Positions 53,902 through 63,928 of a stretch of 64,000 bases of DNA are shown here, piece by piece (the first letter of the stretch is position 1; every line of letters starts with the position of its first letter). The notes under the pieces are model-generated. The model saw only the letters and a list, made by a program, of their open reading frames with translations. It was not told the origin of the DNA and searched no databases. A program made the position numbers and the translations under genes. This DNA is from Methanothrix sp. (lineage in GTDB: Archaea; Halobacteriota; Methanosarcinia; Methanotrichales; Methanotrichaceae), in NCBI GenBank assembly GCA_025361645.1, contig JANYKI010000126.1, positions 1 to 64,000 of the forward strand, in the 5' to 3' direction.

Positions 53902-53922
53902 GGGCAGGCCGCCTGCCTGCCC
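53902..53922. terminator. Hairpin between propeller gene and pdxS
   Basis: GGGCAGGC (53902-53909) and GCCTGCCC (53915-53922) pair perfectly around a five-base loop, ten bases after the propeller stop. The pdxS TATA box follows at once. Confidence 0.5.
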
Positions 53923-53927
53923 AAAAG

Positions 53928-53937
53928 TTTATTTATA
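53928..53937 (+). promoter_or_regulatory. TATA box of pdxST
   Basis: TTTATTTATA lies 44-53 bp before the ATG at 53981. Transcription would begin near 53960 and give a short leader. Confidence 0.5.
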
Positions 53938-53980
53938 CTCACTGCATTAGCCTGGCACTTAAGAACATTTGGGGCAATTC

Positions 53981-54874
53981 ATGGAGCTGGAAAATCTTCG
54001 ATTTGGTACGGAACTGCTCAAGCGCGGTTTCGCAAAGATGCAGAAGGGCGGCGTCATCATGGACGTCACAACCCCCGAGCAGGCCGTTATCGCGGAAGAG
54101 GCGGGCGCTGTGGCCGTAATGGCCTTGCATGCCGTGCCTGCCGATATCCGAAAGATGGGTGGCGTAGCCAGAATGGCCCACCCAGAAATCATCGAGGCCA
54201 TCATCGAGGCGGTGACCATTCCCGTCATGGCCAAGGCCAGGATCGGCCACTTTGTGGAGGCCCAGATTTTAGAAGCACTGGGTGTGGATATGGTGGACGA
54301 ATCCGAGGTGCTCACCCCAGCGGATGAATTTCATATTGAGAAGACCAAATTCACCATTCCCTTCGTCTGCGGCGCTCGAAATCTGGGCGAAGCCTGCCGG
54401 CGCATCAAGGAAGGCGCGGCCATGATCCGGACCAAAGGCGAAGCTGGGACGGGAGACGTGAGCCAGGCAGTTTTGCACATGAGGATGATCCATGGCCAGA
54501 TCAGGAGCCTGAAGGGCATGGACGATCTGCAACTGATGAAGGTGGCACGGGAGATTGAGGCGGACCTGGATCTGGTCAGAGAGTGTGCCAGCATGCAGCG
54601 CCTGCCTGTGGTCAACTTTGCCGCGGGCGGCGTGGCCACACCGGCGGATGCCGCATTGATGATGCAGCTTGGAGCGGATGGGGTCTTCGTGGGCTCAGGC
54701 ATATTCAAGTCCGAAAATCCGCAGGCCATGGCGGGGGCCATCGTTGAAGCGGTGCACCATTACGATGATGCGGCACTTTTGGCCCGGGTATCCAAGGGTC
54801 TAGGCGCGGCCATGAAAGGAATGGATGCATCTACGATTCCCGAAGCGGAAGCTTTGCAGAATAGGGGCTGGTAA
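53981..54874 (+). CDS. pdxS: Pyridoxal 5'-phosphate synthase subunit PdxS
   Basis: Synthase subunit of about 297 residues of the DXP-independent vitamin B6 pathway; it joins ribose 5-phosphate, glyceraldehyde 3-phosphate and ammonia. Conserved blocks: [70 protein letters not shown] and the phosphate loop [30 protein letters not shown]. The lysines of the two Schiff bases are in place. ATG 53981 is preferred over an in-frame TTG at 53969. pdxT follows directly. Confidence 0.95.
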   Translation: MELENLRFGTELLKRGFAKMQKGGVIMDVTTPEQAVIAEEAGAVAVMALHAVPADIRKMGGVARMAHPEIIEAIIEAVTIPVMAKARIGHFVEAQILEALGVDMVDESEVLTPADEFHIEKTKFTIPFVCGARNLGEACRRIKEGAAMIRTKGEAGTGDVSQAVLHMRMIHGQIRSLKGMDDLQLMKVAREIEADLDLVRECASMQRLPVVNFAAGGVATPADAALMMQLGADGVFVGSGIFKSENPQAMAGAIVEAVHHYDDAALLARVSKGLGAAMKGMDASTIPEAEALQNRGW

Positions 54875-55456
54875 GTGGCAAGGATTGGCGTACTAGCTTT
54901 GCAGGGAGACGTATCGGAGCATGTCCGGGCCCTGGAGAGGGCAGGGCAGGAAAAAGTCCAGGTAGTGGAGATCAGAAAGAGCGGCCAGATGGAAGCGTGC
55001 GGGGCGTTGGTGCTGCCGGGCGGAGAGAGCACAACCATTCGTCGCCAGTTAGAAAGCTTTGGTCTCACACAGGAGCTGAAGGCAGCGGCCTTAGGCGGCA
55101 AGCCCATCCTGGCCACCTGTGCCGGCCTGGTGCTGGTCTCCCAGGAGGTAGAGGGTGACAGCAAGGTTAGGCCTTTGGGCCTCATGGACATCAAGATCAG
55201 CCGCAATGCCTTCGGGCCGCAGAGGGAGTCCTTTGAGGCAGACCTGCAAATAAAAGGGCTGGACCAGCCTTACCATGCCGTTTTCATCCGCGCCCCGGCC
55301 ATAGCCCAGGTGGGCGACGGCGTAGAGGTGCTGGCGTGCGTAGGGGGTGCGGTGGTGGCGGCGCGCCAGAAGAATCTGCTGGCTTTAGCCTTTCATCCTG
55401 AACTGACGAAAGACCCAAGGATTCATCAAATATTCCTGAAGATGCTGGAGGCATGA
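54875..55456 (+). CDS. pdxT: PdxT glutaminase subunit
   Basis: Class I glutamine amidotransferase of 193 residues that supplies ammonia to PdxS. The oxyanion segment LPGGESTTI, the nucleophile Cys in ATCAGLVL, and the C-terminal His-Glu pair in FHPELTKD form the triad. A GTG start abuts the pdxS stop, so they are coupled. Confidence 0.93.
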   Translation: MARIGVLALQGDVSEHVRALERAGQEKVQVVEIRKSGQMEACGALVLPGGESTTIRRQLESFGLTQELKAAALGGKPILATCAGLVLVSQEVEGDSKVRPLGLMDIKISRNAFGPQRESFEADLQIKGLDQPYHAVFIRAPAIAQVGDGVEVLACVGGAVVAARQKNLLALAFHPELTKDPRIHQIFLKMLEA

Positions 55457-55457
55457 T

Positions 55458-55814
55458 ATGTTCTCGGAGAATGATTTGGTTGCCAGAAGCAAAGAGGATA
55501 TGACCCGTGAGATCGAGGAGCTGCTGGCCGATGCCAAGCGCCTGAAAGAGGAGCACGATGCTGCCTTACAAAAAGAGATGGAGCTTCGGGCCAAGTCGTT
55601 GGAGACCAGGGCGGCAGACGCCGCAGAGGCGGAGAGGCTCTGGCAAGAGGCGGAAGAGCTGCGGGACGGTGCCAAAGAGATGCTGCGCATTTCTATGGAA
55701 AATAGGCTGCGGGCAGCCGAGGTGCAGCACCGCATCGATATCCACGATCAGATCGAGTCCATAGACAATAGCGATGAGGTCTGGAGGAAGGCGGCAGGGG
55801 CGGGACGGAGCTAA
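55458..55814 (+). CDS. Small coiled-coil protein
   Basis: Charged helical protein of 118 residues, nearly all coiled coil (Glu, Ala, Arg, Leu heptads from about 10 to 95). No known domain. Its ATG lies one base after the pdxT stop, with GGAGG ahead, so it is the third gene of the pdxST operon. Link to vitamin B6 is unproven. Confidence 0.65.
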   Translation: MFSENDLVARSKEDMTREIEELLADAKRLKEEHDAALQKEMELRAKSLETRAADAAEAERLWQEAEELRDGAKEMLRISMENRLRAAEVQHRIDIHDQIESIDNSDEVWRKAAGAGRS

Positions 55815-55893
55815 TCCTCAATCTGGATGTGCCTGACGCAATAATAGTCACGTTGGGGGCAGTAGCAGATAAGGTCGTAGGTAGGACTGCTAT

Positions 55894-56073
55894 TCAAAAT
55901 TGATATATTTTGAAACTATCCAAGAACTCGCAGCACTTGTCCGGAATGGTCAGCTCAACAAGACCCGCAGCCAACGCGGGCTCAAGATAGCGCTCTACCC
56001 ACATGCTTCCGATCTTTGAGGCCAAGTCCCTTTCGTATTGCTCAAAGCACCGCACGAATCCAATGGGCGGCAT
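55894..56073 (-). pseudogene. Remnant of a C-terminal winged-helix segment
   Basis: A 59-codon minus-strand frame reads YLEPALAAGLVELTIPDK, close to the end of the C-terminal winged helix seen in Fic-family and AlbA_2/AAA_4-type proteins (..AGLIEMTIPDKP..). The following arginine-rich end is replaced by unrelated sequence, and nothing upstream continues the protein. Its left and right flanks (55815-55893, 56074-56162) hold no gene. Likely a scrap of a larger lost gene. Confidence 0.45.
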
Positions 56074-56204
56074 TGAGGATCATCTGATTGGATAGAAATA
56101 TAAACACACACAAAACTATATACTGTAGCTCTTCGAATGCAATATGAAGACAACAATAACTCTTGAAAGTTCGATATTACAGCATTCAGAATCACGACCG
56201 TTGG

Positions 56205-59200
56205 ATGACAATGGCTGAAAAAATGACGCACTTGCAGAAATCCGAGAAAATGGCCAAGCGCCGGTCGCCAGAAAAGAGGCTTCCGACCGCTTCGACGAAT
56301 ACACCGCCGGAAAAAGCAACGTTTGTACGATCGGACCCGGCCCCGCTCCTGCTGGAGAAGGGCTTTCCAGTCGTCGGCATCGGCGCTTCCGCCGGGGGGC
56401 TGGCAGCCTTCGAGGCCTTCTTTTCCGGCATGCCTGCCGACATCGATCCCGGCATGGCCTTTGTCCTGGTGCAGCACCTGGCCCCGGACCACAAGAGCAT
56501 CCTCACCGACCTCATACGGCGCTACACCCGCATGCAGGTCTTCGAGGTCGAGGACGGAATGACTGTCCAGCAAAACTGCGCCTACATCATTCCGCCCAAT
56601 CGCGACATGGCCTCTGAACGGCGCCTTGCAACTGATGGAACCGGTTGCACCGCGCGGCCAGCGCCTGCCCATTGACTTCTTCTTCCGGTCCCTGGCCCAG
56701 GACCAGCACGAACGGGCCATCGGCATTGTGCTTTCGGGCACCGGCAGCGACGGAACCCTGGGAGTAAGGGCCATTAAAGGCGAAGGGGGCATGGTCATGG
56801 CCCAAAACCCAGAATCCACCGAGTACGACGGCATGCCGAGAAGCGCCATCGCCACCGGCCTGGTGGACTACGAGCTGCCGGCGGCCGATATGCCTGCCCA
56901 GCTCATGGCCTATGCGGCCCATGTCTTTGGCAAGACGCCAGGGGCCGCTGCCGCCCCGTTGCCCAAGGCCGAGAACGCATTTAAGAAGATCTTCATTTTG
57001 CTACGCGCAAAGACGGGTCACGACTTTTCCCAGTACAAGCCGAGCACCATCCACCGCCGCATCGAACGGCGCATGGCCGTCCACCAGATCGAAACAATGG
57101 ACGGATACGTCAAATATCTGCAGCAGACGCCGGCCGAAGTGGAAGCCCTCTTTCGCGACCTGTTGATTGGCGTGACCAGTTTCTTTCGCGATCCGGAGGC
57201 TTTCAAGGCGCTAGAGGATCAAGTCATCCCCAAGCTCTTTGCCGGCAAGCGCGCCGACACCGTGATCCGCGTCTGGTCGACGGGCTGCTCCACCGGTGAG
57301 GAAGCCTATTCCCTGGCTATCCTGCTCGCCGAACGAGCGGGGGCAATGAAGCAGAGTTTCAAGGTGCAGGTCTTTGCCACAGACATTGACAGCCTGGCCA
57401 TTACCACAGCCCGTGCCGGCCTCTATCCGGCCAGCATCGCCGCCGATATCTCACCGGAGCGTCTGGCACGCTTCTTTGCTGCGGAGCCAGACGGCAAAGC
57501 CTACCGCATCCACAAAGGCATCCGCGACATGCTGGTCTTTTCCGAGCAAGATTTGATAAAAGACCCGCCCTTCTCCAAGCTCGACCTGATCAGTTGCAGA
57601 AACCTCCTGATCTATATGGGCGGGGACCTGCAAAAGAAGCTCATCCCCCTCTTCCACTATGCTCTGAACCCGGAAGGTTTTCTCTTCCTGGGAAGCTCGG
57701 AGAGCGTGGGAGATTTTGGCAATCTTTTTGTCGTGCTGGACAGAAAGTTGAAACTGTATCAAAACAGGAAGGATATTCAAGGTGCACAGCGCCCAATCTT
57801 GGGCAGGTTTATGCCGCCCATGACGGCCATAGACGTGGCTCTCCCACGGTCGGCCGCAAAGACGGCCGGCGCCGGGAAACTTTCCTTGCGTGATTTGACC
57901 GAAAAAACGCTGCTACAGCAGGTCGCCCCGGCAGCCGCACTCGTCAACGAAAAGGGCGATATCCTCTACCTGCACGGCCGCACCGGTCTGTTCCTGGAGC
58001 CAACCCCAGGTGAGGCAGGAATCAACAACATCCTCAGAATGGCCCGCGAAGGACTACAGAGGGTTTTGACCACAGCCCTACATAAAGCCGCGTCGAGAAA
58101 AGAGATCGTACACCATTCGGGCCTGCGCGTTAAAACCAACGGCGACATGACTACGGTCAACCTGACCATTCGTCCCGTGGCGGCAGGCCCCGCCGCGACA
58201 CCTGAGTCGCCAATGTACCTGGTCATCCTGGAGGAAGCGATGCCCATCGACCCCAAACAGGCGCAGCAGGCCGCAGCGAGTGGGAACGGCCCCCATACGG
58301 ACGTCGACCTGCGCATCGCGACGCTCAAGCAGGAATTGCGGGCCAAGGAAGAGTACCTGCAGACCACCAATGAGGAAATGGAGACCTCCAAGGAGGAGCT
58401 GCAGTCAGTCAATGAGGAACTGGCCACGGTCAACGCCGAACTGCAAACCAAGGTGGCCGATCTGTCGCAAGCCAACAACGACATGAACAACCTGCTGGCC
58501 GGCACGGGCATCGGCACCATCTTTGTGGACCATCAGCTGAACATCATGCGTTTCACCCCCGCCACCACCCGCATCATGAACCTGATCACGAGCGACAAGG
58601 GGCGACCTGTGGGCCACATCGTCTCCAATCTGAAGGGCTATGATCGCCTGTTGAAGGACATCCTGGAAGTTCTGAACACCCTTATTCCCAAAGAGCTGGA
58701 AGTTCAGATCCTGACGGGCGCGTGGTACACGATGCACATCATGCCCTACCGCACGCTCGACAACGTGATCGAGGGCGCAGTGATCACCTTTGTGGACATC
58801 ACCGAGCGCAAAAAGATACAAGAGAAGTTTGAGAAAGCCAATGAGCTGCTCCGTCTGGCGGTGGTGGTACGCGATGCACACGATGCCATCACCGTGCAGG
58901 ACCTGGATGGCCGCATCATCGCCTGGAACCCGGGAGCCATGAGGATGTATGGTTGGAGTGAAGCTGAGGCGCTGGTGATGAACGTTCGCGATCGGCTCCC
59001 TGAGGGACTGCGAGAGAAAGAGTTGGCCAAGATGCATCAGCTAAGCCTGTCAGAAATTATGCAACCTTACCGCACCCAGCGAATCACCAAAGATGGTACG
59101 ATCGTGGAGATCTGGATGACTGCCACCGCCCTGGTGAATGAGGCGGGACTGATGTATGCAATTGCGACAACGGAACGGGTGACTGAATTCGGGATTGATA

Positions 59201-59235
59201 GAGTGAAGAGGGCCCACAATGAACCGCACGGATGA
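56205..59235 (+). pseudogene. CheB-CheR fusion with PAS domains, frameshifted
   Basis: A methylesterase-methyltransferase fusion split by a frame change near 56610-56617. Frame one holds the CheB start (GIGASAGGLAAFEAFF, LVQHLAPDHKS) to IIPPNRDMA; frame two continues with NGALQLMEP, LSGTGSDGTLG, then CheR (about GVTSFFRDPEAF, WSTGCSTGEEAYSL, ISCRNLLIY), a coiled coil and two PAS domains. Two C bases missing from short C runs would restore one reading frame of about 1000 residues. No chemoreceptor is nearby. Such fusions act as PAS sensors in two-component chains and look bacterial. The downstream part could still be made from ATG near 56626. Confidence 0.75.
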
Positions 59236-61057
59236 CAGACACGGTGACTATGCAAAACTGCGTCGGCAGGCCGAAGAGATAGTCCGGGAAAAAGGGATCT
59301 TGTCGCAGGAAAACCTGGGAAACCTCTCGCCCCAAGAAACCCGGCAGACTTTTCACGAACTTTACGTGCACCAGATTGAGCTGGAGATGCAAAACGAGGA
59401 GCTACGTCGCACGCAGGTGGAACTGGACAGGGCGCGAGCGCGTTACTTCGACCTATACGACCTGGCACCGGTCGGCTATTGCACATTAAGCGAAAAAGGG
59501 CTGATCCAGGAAGCCAACCTCACCGCCGCCGCCTTGCTTGGCGTGAGCCGCAACGCGCTGGTCAGGCAGCCCTTTACCAAGTTCATCCTCAAGGAAGACC
59601 AGGACATATACTACCACCGCCGCAAACAACTCTTTGAAACCGGCGCCCCACAGGCGTTCGAGCTAAGTATGGTGAAAAAGGACGGCGCTCAATTCTGGGC
59701 GCATCTGGAGGCTACCGCCGCAAAGGACGAAGGCGGAGCTCTTGTGTGCCGCGTCGTGCTGAGCGACAACCCCGAACGCAAGCGCGGGGAAGAGAGGCTG
59801 CAAAAATCCAATCAGGACCTGAAAATTGCCATTGAACAGTCCAATGAATCGGCCAAGCAGGCCCGGAAGGCCAACGCCGCCAAGAGCGAATTTTTGGCCA
59901 ATATGAGCCATGAGATTCGCACTCCCTTAAACGGAGTCATCGGCATGACGGGACTGCTTCTGGACATGGATTTGAATGCAGAGCAGCATGAATATGCACA
60001 AATTGCCCATATCAGCGGCGAGATGCTTCTCTCTATCATCAACGACATCCTGGACTTTTCCAAGATTGAAGCCCGCAAACTGGAGCTGGAGACGCTGAAC
60101 TTCGATCTGCGCACCATGCTGAAAAATACGGCAGATCTCCTGGCCCTCAGTGTCCAGGAGAAAGGGCTGGAGCTGGTCAGTCTGGTGGAGCCCGAGGTTC
60201 CTTCGCTCCTCTCTGGAGATCCGGGAAGGCTGCGCCAGATTCTAGTCAACCTGGGCGGCAATGCCGTGAAGTTTACAAAGAAGGGCGAGATAGCGATCCA
60301 TGTCAGCCTGGAGAGCGAAGACGAACGAACTGCCACAATTCGCTTCTCCATCAGCGATACCGGCATCGGCATCCCGGCAAATCTACAGGAGAATCTCTTC
60401 TCACCTTTCACTCAGGTGGACGGCTCGACAACGCGCCAATACGGCGGAACCGGTCTGGGGCTCGTCATCTCCAAACAGCTGGCGGAATTGATGGGCGGCA
60501 AGATCAGTTTGGAAAGCAAAGAGGGCATTGGCTCTACCTTCTGGTTCACAGCGGTGTTTGAGAAGCCTCCGGCCGGGTCCGGATCGGCAGATGAGAAGTT
60601 TGCCGAAATTGAGGGAAAAGGAGCGATGAAACGCTCTGCCGCAGGGACTACCATTTCTGAAAACAACAGGCCCAAGATACGTATCCTGGTGGCGGAAGAC
60701 AACCCCGTAAACCAGAAAGTAGCCCAGGCCATGCTGAAAAAGATGGGGCTTCAATCGGATGTGGTGGTCAATGGTCGGGAAGCCGTCAATACGCTGCAAA
60801 CCATTCCCTACGACCTGGTGCTCATGGACTGCCAGATGCCTGAGATGGACGGTTTTGAAGCCACTCGCCGCATCCGTAATGGAGCATCAGGAGTAATCAA
60901 CCCCGGCATTCCCATCATTGCCATGACCGCCTTTGCCATGCAAGGAGACAAAGAGAAGTGTATTCAGGCAGGGATGAGCGATTTCATTGCCAAACCCGTC
61001 CAGAAAAGAGAACTGGCAGAACTGCTTGCCAGGTGGCTGGCAATAACGATTGCCTAA
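59219..61057 (+). CDS. PAS-hybrid histidine kinase with receiver
   Basis: Soluble kinase of 612 residues: a coiled-coil start, a PAS domain (about 78-190), HisKA with His231 ([14 protein letters not shown]), HATPase (about 345-455; [16 protein letters not shown]) and a C-terminal receiver with Asp537 ([11 protein letters not shown]) and IAKPVQ. It overlaps the CheB-CheR-PAS gene by 17 bp, so the two are one operon, and is probably the partner that reads its state. Its sequence style is bacterial; acquisition by transfer is likely but not shown. Confidence 0.85.
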   Translation: MNRTDDRHGDYAKLRRQAEEIVREKGILSQENLGNLSPQETRQTFHELYVHQIELEMQNEELRRTQVELDRARARYFDLYDLAPVGYCTLSEKGLIQEANLTAAALLGVSRNALVRQPFTKFILKEDQDIYYHRRKQLFETGAPQAFELSMVKKDGAQFWAHLEATAAKDEGGALVCRVVLSDNPERKRGEERLQKSNQDLKIAIEQSNESAKQARKANAAKSEFLANMSHEIRTPLNGVIGMTGLLLDMDLNAEQHEYAQIAHISGEMLLSIINDILDFSKIEARKLELETLNFDLRTMLKNTADLLALSVQEKGLELVSLVEPEVPSLLSGDPGRLRQILVNLGGNAVKFTKKGEIAIHVSLESEDERTATIRFSISDTGIGIPANLQENLFSPFTQVDGSTTRQYGGTGLGLVISKQLAELMGGKISLESKEGIGSTFWFTAVFEKPPAGSGSADEKFAEIEGKGAMKRSAAGTTISENNRPKIRILVAEDNPVNQKVAQAMLKKMGLQSDVVVNGREAVNTLQTIPYDLVLMDCQMPEMDGFEATRRIRNGASGVINPGIPIIAMTAFAMQGDKEKCIQAGMSDFIAKPVQKRELAELLARWLAITIA

Positions 61058-61205
61058 TCGATAAGATAATCTACTGGCGTATTCAAGGGTAAACACGAGG
61101 AGAGAGACCCAACACATAATGAAAATTTAGTATTCCATACAAATATAAATTCAAAATCTCAAGTATGTTCTGGAGGGAACCAGAGGCACAATTATATATG
61201 GTTAG

Positions 61206-61436
61206 ATGCCATCAATATTTGCAGATGAACCGCAAATGACTCAACAATTTCAAAATATGATAGGAAATGCTCTGAAAATTCATGGAGAATAAGCACCTCG
61301 GGTGGAGATATCAGCCGTTGGCAAGGTAGATGATTGGATATTTTCCGTTCGGGACAACGGTATCTGGGTGGAATCTCTGCCGGGGAAAGGCTCCACATTC
61401 AATTTCACTCTGCCAATGGATGCGAAAAACGCCTGA
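61206..61436 (+). pseudogene. Histidine kinase ATPase-domain remnant
   Basis: In one frame: ADEPQMTQQFQNMIGNALK (N box), a TAA stop at 61290-61292, then APRVEISAVGKVDDWIFSVR, DNGI fused straight to WVESLPGKGSTFNFTLP. In intact kinases about 45-50 residues carrying the lid and GTGLGL box lie between the last two pieces. So the ATPase domain has an in-frame stop and an in-frame internal loss. Upstream kinase parts are gone. Confidence 0.7.
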
Positions 61437-61467
61437 GGGATCTTTGCAAAGGACAAAGAGAGACAAA

Positions 61468-61914
61468 ATGGAGATTCTACTGGTAGAAGATAACCCGGCT
61501 GATGCGCGTCTGACCGAGCTGGCGCTCCGAGACGGGAAAATTCGCATCAAACTTAGCATTGCCAAAGACGGAATGGAAGCGCTGGCCTTTTTGCGCAAAG
61601 AGGGGATTCATGCCCGGGCGAGGAGCCCCGACTTTATATTACTCGACCTTAATCTGCCCAAAAAAGACGGACGCGAGGTGCTTAGGGAGATTAAAAGTGA
61701 TGCGTTGATCAAACATATTCCCGTAGCGATCTTGACCACCTCAGATTCCGAGAGCGACATTTTGTACTCATACCGGATGCAAGCCAATTGCTATATGGTC
61801 AAACCGCTGGAGCTGGATAGGTTCGTAGAAATGATGAATTCCATAAAACGATTCTGGTTCGAGACAGCCAGATTGCCCCTGAGAGATGAGATACGTGAGC
61901 CGGAATGCCATTAA
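61468..61914 (+). CDS. Single-domain response regulator
   Basis: Receiver of 148 residues of the Rcp1-like group: acidic pair in LLVEDNPADARL, Asp60 in LLDLNLPKKDG, Thr in ILTTSDSE and Lys in YMVKPLEL. No output domain. It lies just after the broken kinase, which may have been its partner, and overlaps the following receiver-kinase by 29 bp. Probably works in a phosphorelay to that kinase. Confidence 0.88.
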   Translation: MEILLVEDNPADARLTELALRDGKIRIKLSIAKDGMEALAFLRKEGIHARARSPDFILLDLNLPKKDGREVLREIKSDALIKHIPVAILTTSDSESDILYSYRMQANCYMVKPLELDRFVEMMNSIKRFWFETARLPLRDEIREPECH

Positions 61915-63040
61915 AATTCTTCTCATTGAAGATAATGAGGTAGATGCAAGGCTGATCAAGGAGTATTTACGGAACGCCTCCGGCACAGAGGGCGGCGTTT
62001 CCTCTGCAATGTTTGATTTGACTATAAAAAATAGTCTTTCTTCAGGGCTTGAATTCCTGACCACAAAGGATGTGGACGCCGTGCTCCTGGATTTGAATCT
62101 TCCCGACAGCGTTGGTTTGGAGACGTTCTACAAAATTCATAAAAAAATGCCCAAAATTCCCATACTGATATTGACCGGCCTAAGCGACCGAGAGCTGGCT
62201 GTGAAAGCGGTTCGGGAAGGCGCAGGGGACTATCTGGTGAAAGGAGAAGTGGACGACAGACTGCTTCGCCGTTCCATCAGCTACGCCATCGAGCGCAAAA
62301 AATCCGAGGAAGAGCTTCTCTTAGCCCAGAACAATCTGGAGAAGAAGGTTGTCGAGAGGACCATAGAATTGAAGGAGAGGTATGACGAGATTGAACAACT
62401 GGTCTATGCCATTTCTCATGACCTCATTTTGCCCCTGGTGACCATCAAGGGGTTTCTTGGCTATCTCAAGAAGGATATTGCATCCGGCGGCCGGCAGAGG
62501 ATTGAAATCGATCTGGGCCTGGTCGGGGATGCCGTGGAGAGAATGGAGGCTCTTTTGGTCAGGGCCCTGGATGTATCGAGCATAGGCAAGCTATCGAATA
62601 CCAGAGAACGGGTCCCCTATGGCGAGATTGTTCAGGAAGCTTTGAGTCTGGCAGCCGATAAGATCAGCTCCAGCGAAGCCAGGGTCACCGTAGCCAATGA
62701 TTTTCCCCTGGTGAACGTGGACAGGGCCAGGATCGTGGATGTCCTGGTGAATCTGATCGAGAATTGTATCCGGTATGCAGGTAATACTGGGCCGCTAAAG
62801 ATCGAAATAGGATATCAGGTCAAAGGGGACGAGACCGTATTTTTTGTCAAGGATGACGGCCAGGGCATAGATCCGGTAATGCAGAAAGATATATTCCGGT
62901 TATTTTATCGGGGCAGCGAGGCGGAAAATTCCCATGCAGGACTGGCTCTCTCCCGGAGGATTATCGAAGTTCATGGGGGAAGAATGTGGATAGAATCGGT
63001 TGTGGACAAAGGCTGCACTGTGTACTTCACAATTTCTTAG
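61886..63040 (+). CDS. Receiver-histidine kinase
   Basis: Protein of 384 residues: receiver (about 8-130, Asp69 in LLDLNLPDSVG, Lys in YLVKGE), a coiled coil, HisKA with His178, and HATPase (about 270-384). The H box reads ISHDLILPLVTIKGF where SHDLRNPL or similar is usual, and the G2 box reads SHAGLALS rather than GTGLGLA. The N box (ENCIRYAGN) and DDGQGID are intact. Activity may be lower or altered. It ends the signalling cluster and overlaps the single receiver gene. Confidence 0.85.
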   Translation: MRYVSRNAIKILLIEDNEVDARLIKEYLRNASGTEGGVSSAMFDLTIKNSLSSGLEFLTTKDVDAVLLDLNLPDSVGLETFYKIHKKMPKIPILILTGLSDRELAVKAVREGAGDYLVKGEVDDRLLRRSISYAIERKKSEEELLLAQNNLEKKVVERTIELKERYDEIEQLVYAISHDLILPLVTIKGFLGYLKKDIASGGRQRIEIDLGLVGDAVERMEALLVRALDVSSIGKLSNTRERVPYGEIVQEALSLAADKISSSEARVTVANDFPLVNVDRARIVDVLVNLIENCIRYAGNTGPLKIEIGYQVKGDETVFFVKDDGQGIDPVMQKDIFRLFYRGSEAENSHAGLALSRRIIEVHGGRMWIESVVDKGCTVYFTIS

Positions 63041-63071
63041 ATTTAGAATAAAAATATTTAAAGATCATAGC

Positions 63072-63836
63072 TCACTTTTCAAACTCTATGGTCTTCTCGG
63101 GCTTCCTTTCCATTCCCCCTTGCGCCTTTTGCAGATTGTTCTGGAAACTTTTGTTGGACGGACCCAAAGCTACGGCCTTCTCGAAGCAGTTTTGCGCCTC
63201 CTCGACAGAATTCAGCTCCATTAAAACCAATCCTTTGGTGTTCCAGGCATCAGCGTTCTTGGAATTGAGCTCGATCGCCTTGTCCAGGAGAGGAAGAGAC
63301 TCGTTGAAACTACCCTGCATAGCCATGATCCTACCTTGCCGATACCAGGCCATATCAAGTGACGGGTTTAAGGCTGCGGCCTGGCTGTAGGCCTCCAATG
63401 CCTCCTTAGATCGTTCCGTTTCCTCCAGGATCATGCCTTTATTAAACCAATAATTGGCATTTTTGGGGTTGATCTGCAAGGCCGTCTCCAGAGAATTTAA
63501 GGCCTCTTCATGCTGCCTCATGCCACCGGAAAGGACCAGGGCCCGGTCGTTGTAAGCCTCTGCATTGGAGCCGTCCAGGAGGATGAGCTGGTCAAAGCTG
63601 TCTACGGCTTCACTGTATCGTTTCATAATGCGGAGAATATTGGCTTTGAAGCTCCAGGCCCAGGTATCGCTGGAGTTCAGATCCAGGTATTCATCGATGT
63701 CCTGCAAGGCCAGGGAGTAGGATTTGTTGTTGTAATCGCTCTGGGTCTGAATAAGCCAATAATTGGCATCCTGGCTAACGGCAGGCGGAATGGTTACCAG
63801 GAAAAAGGCCAGTAGAAGGAGTGCTATGGACTTCAT
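63072..63836 (-). CDS. Exported TPR-repeat protein
   Basis: Protein of 254 residues with a signal peptide (about 1-21, ending PAVSQ) and about six tetratricopeptide repeats (e.g. NYWFNKGMILEETERSKEAL, ADAWNTKGLVLMELNSVEEA). TPRs bind other proteins; this one probably acts outside the membrane as a scaffold. Convergent with the receiver-kinase. Confidence 0.82.
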   Translation of the reverse strand: MKSIALLLLAFFLVTIPPAVSQDANYWLIQTQSDYNNKSYSLALQDIDEYLDLNSSDTWAWSFKANILRIMKRYSEAVDSFDQLILLDGSNAEAYNDRALVLSGGMRQHEEALNSLETALQINPKNANYWFNKGMILEETERSKEALEAYSQAAALNPSLDMAWYRQGRIMAMQGSFNESLPLLDKAIELNSKNADAWNTKGLVLMELNSVEEAQNCFEKAVALGPSNKSFQNNLQKAQGGMERKPEKTIEFEK

Positions 63837-63928
63837 GCTTCCTAATGTATTCTTGGAAGTGGATATAGCTTGCGGTCAAATTTCGGTATTAGTATCCTAC
63901 CAATCTCAATAAAAAGAGTGAAGATCGC

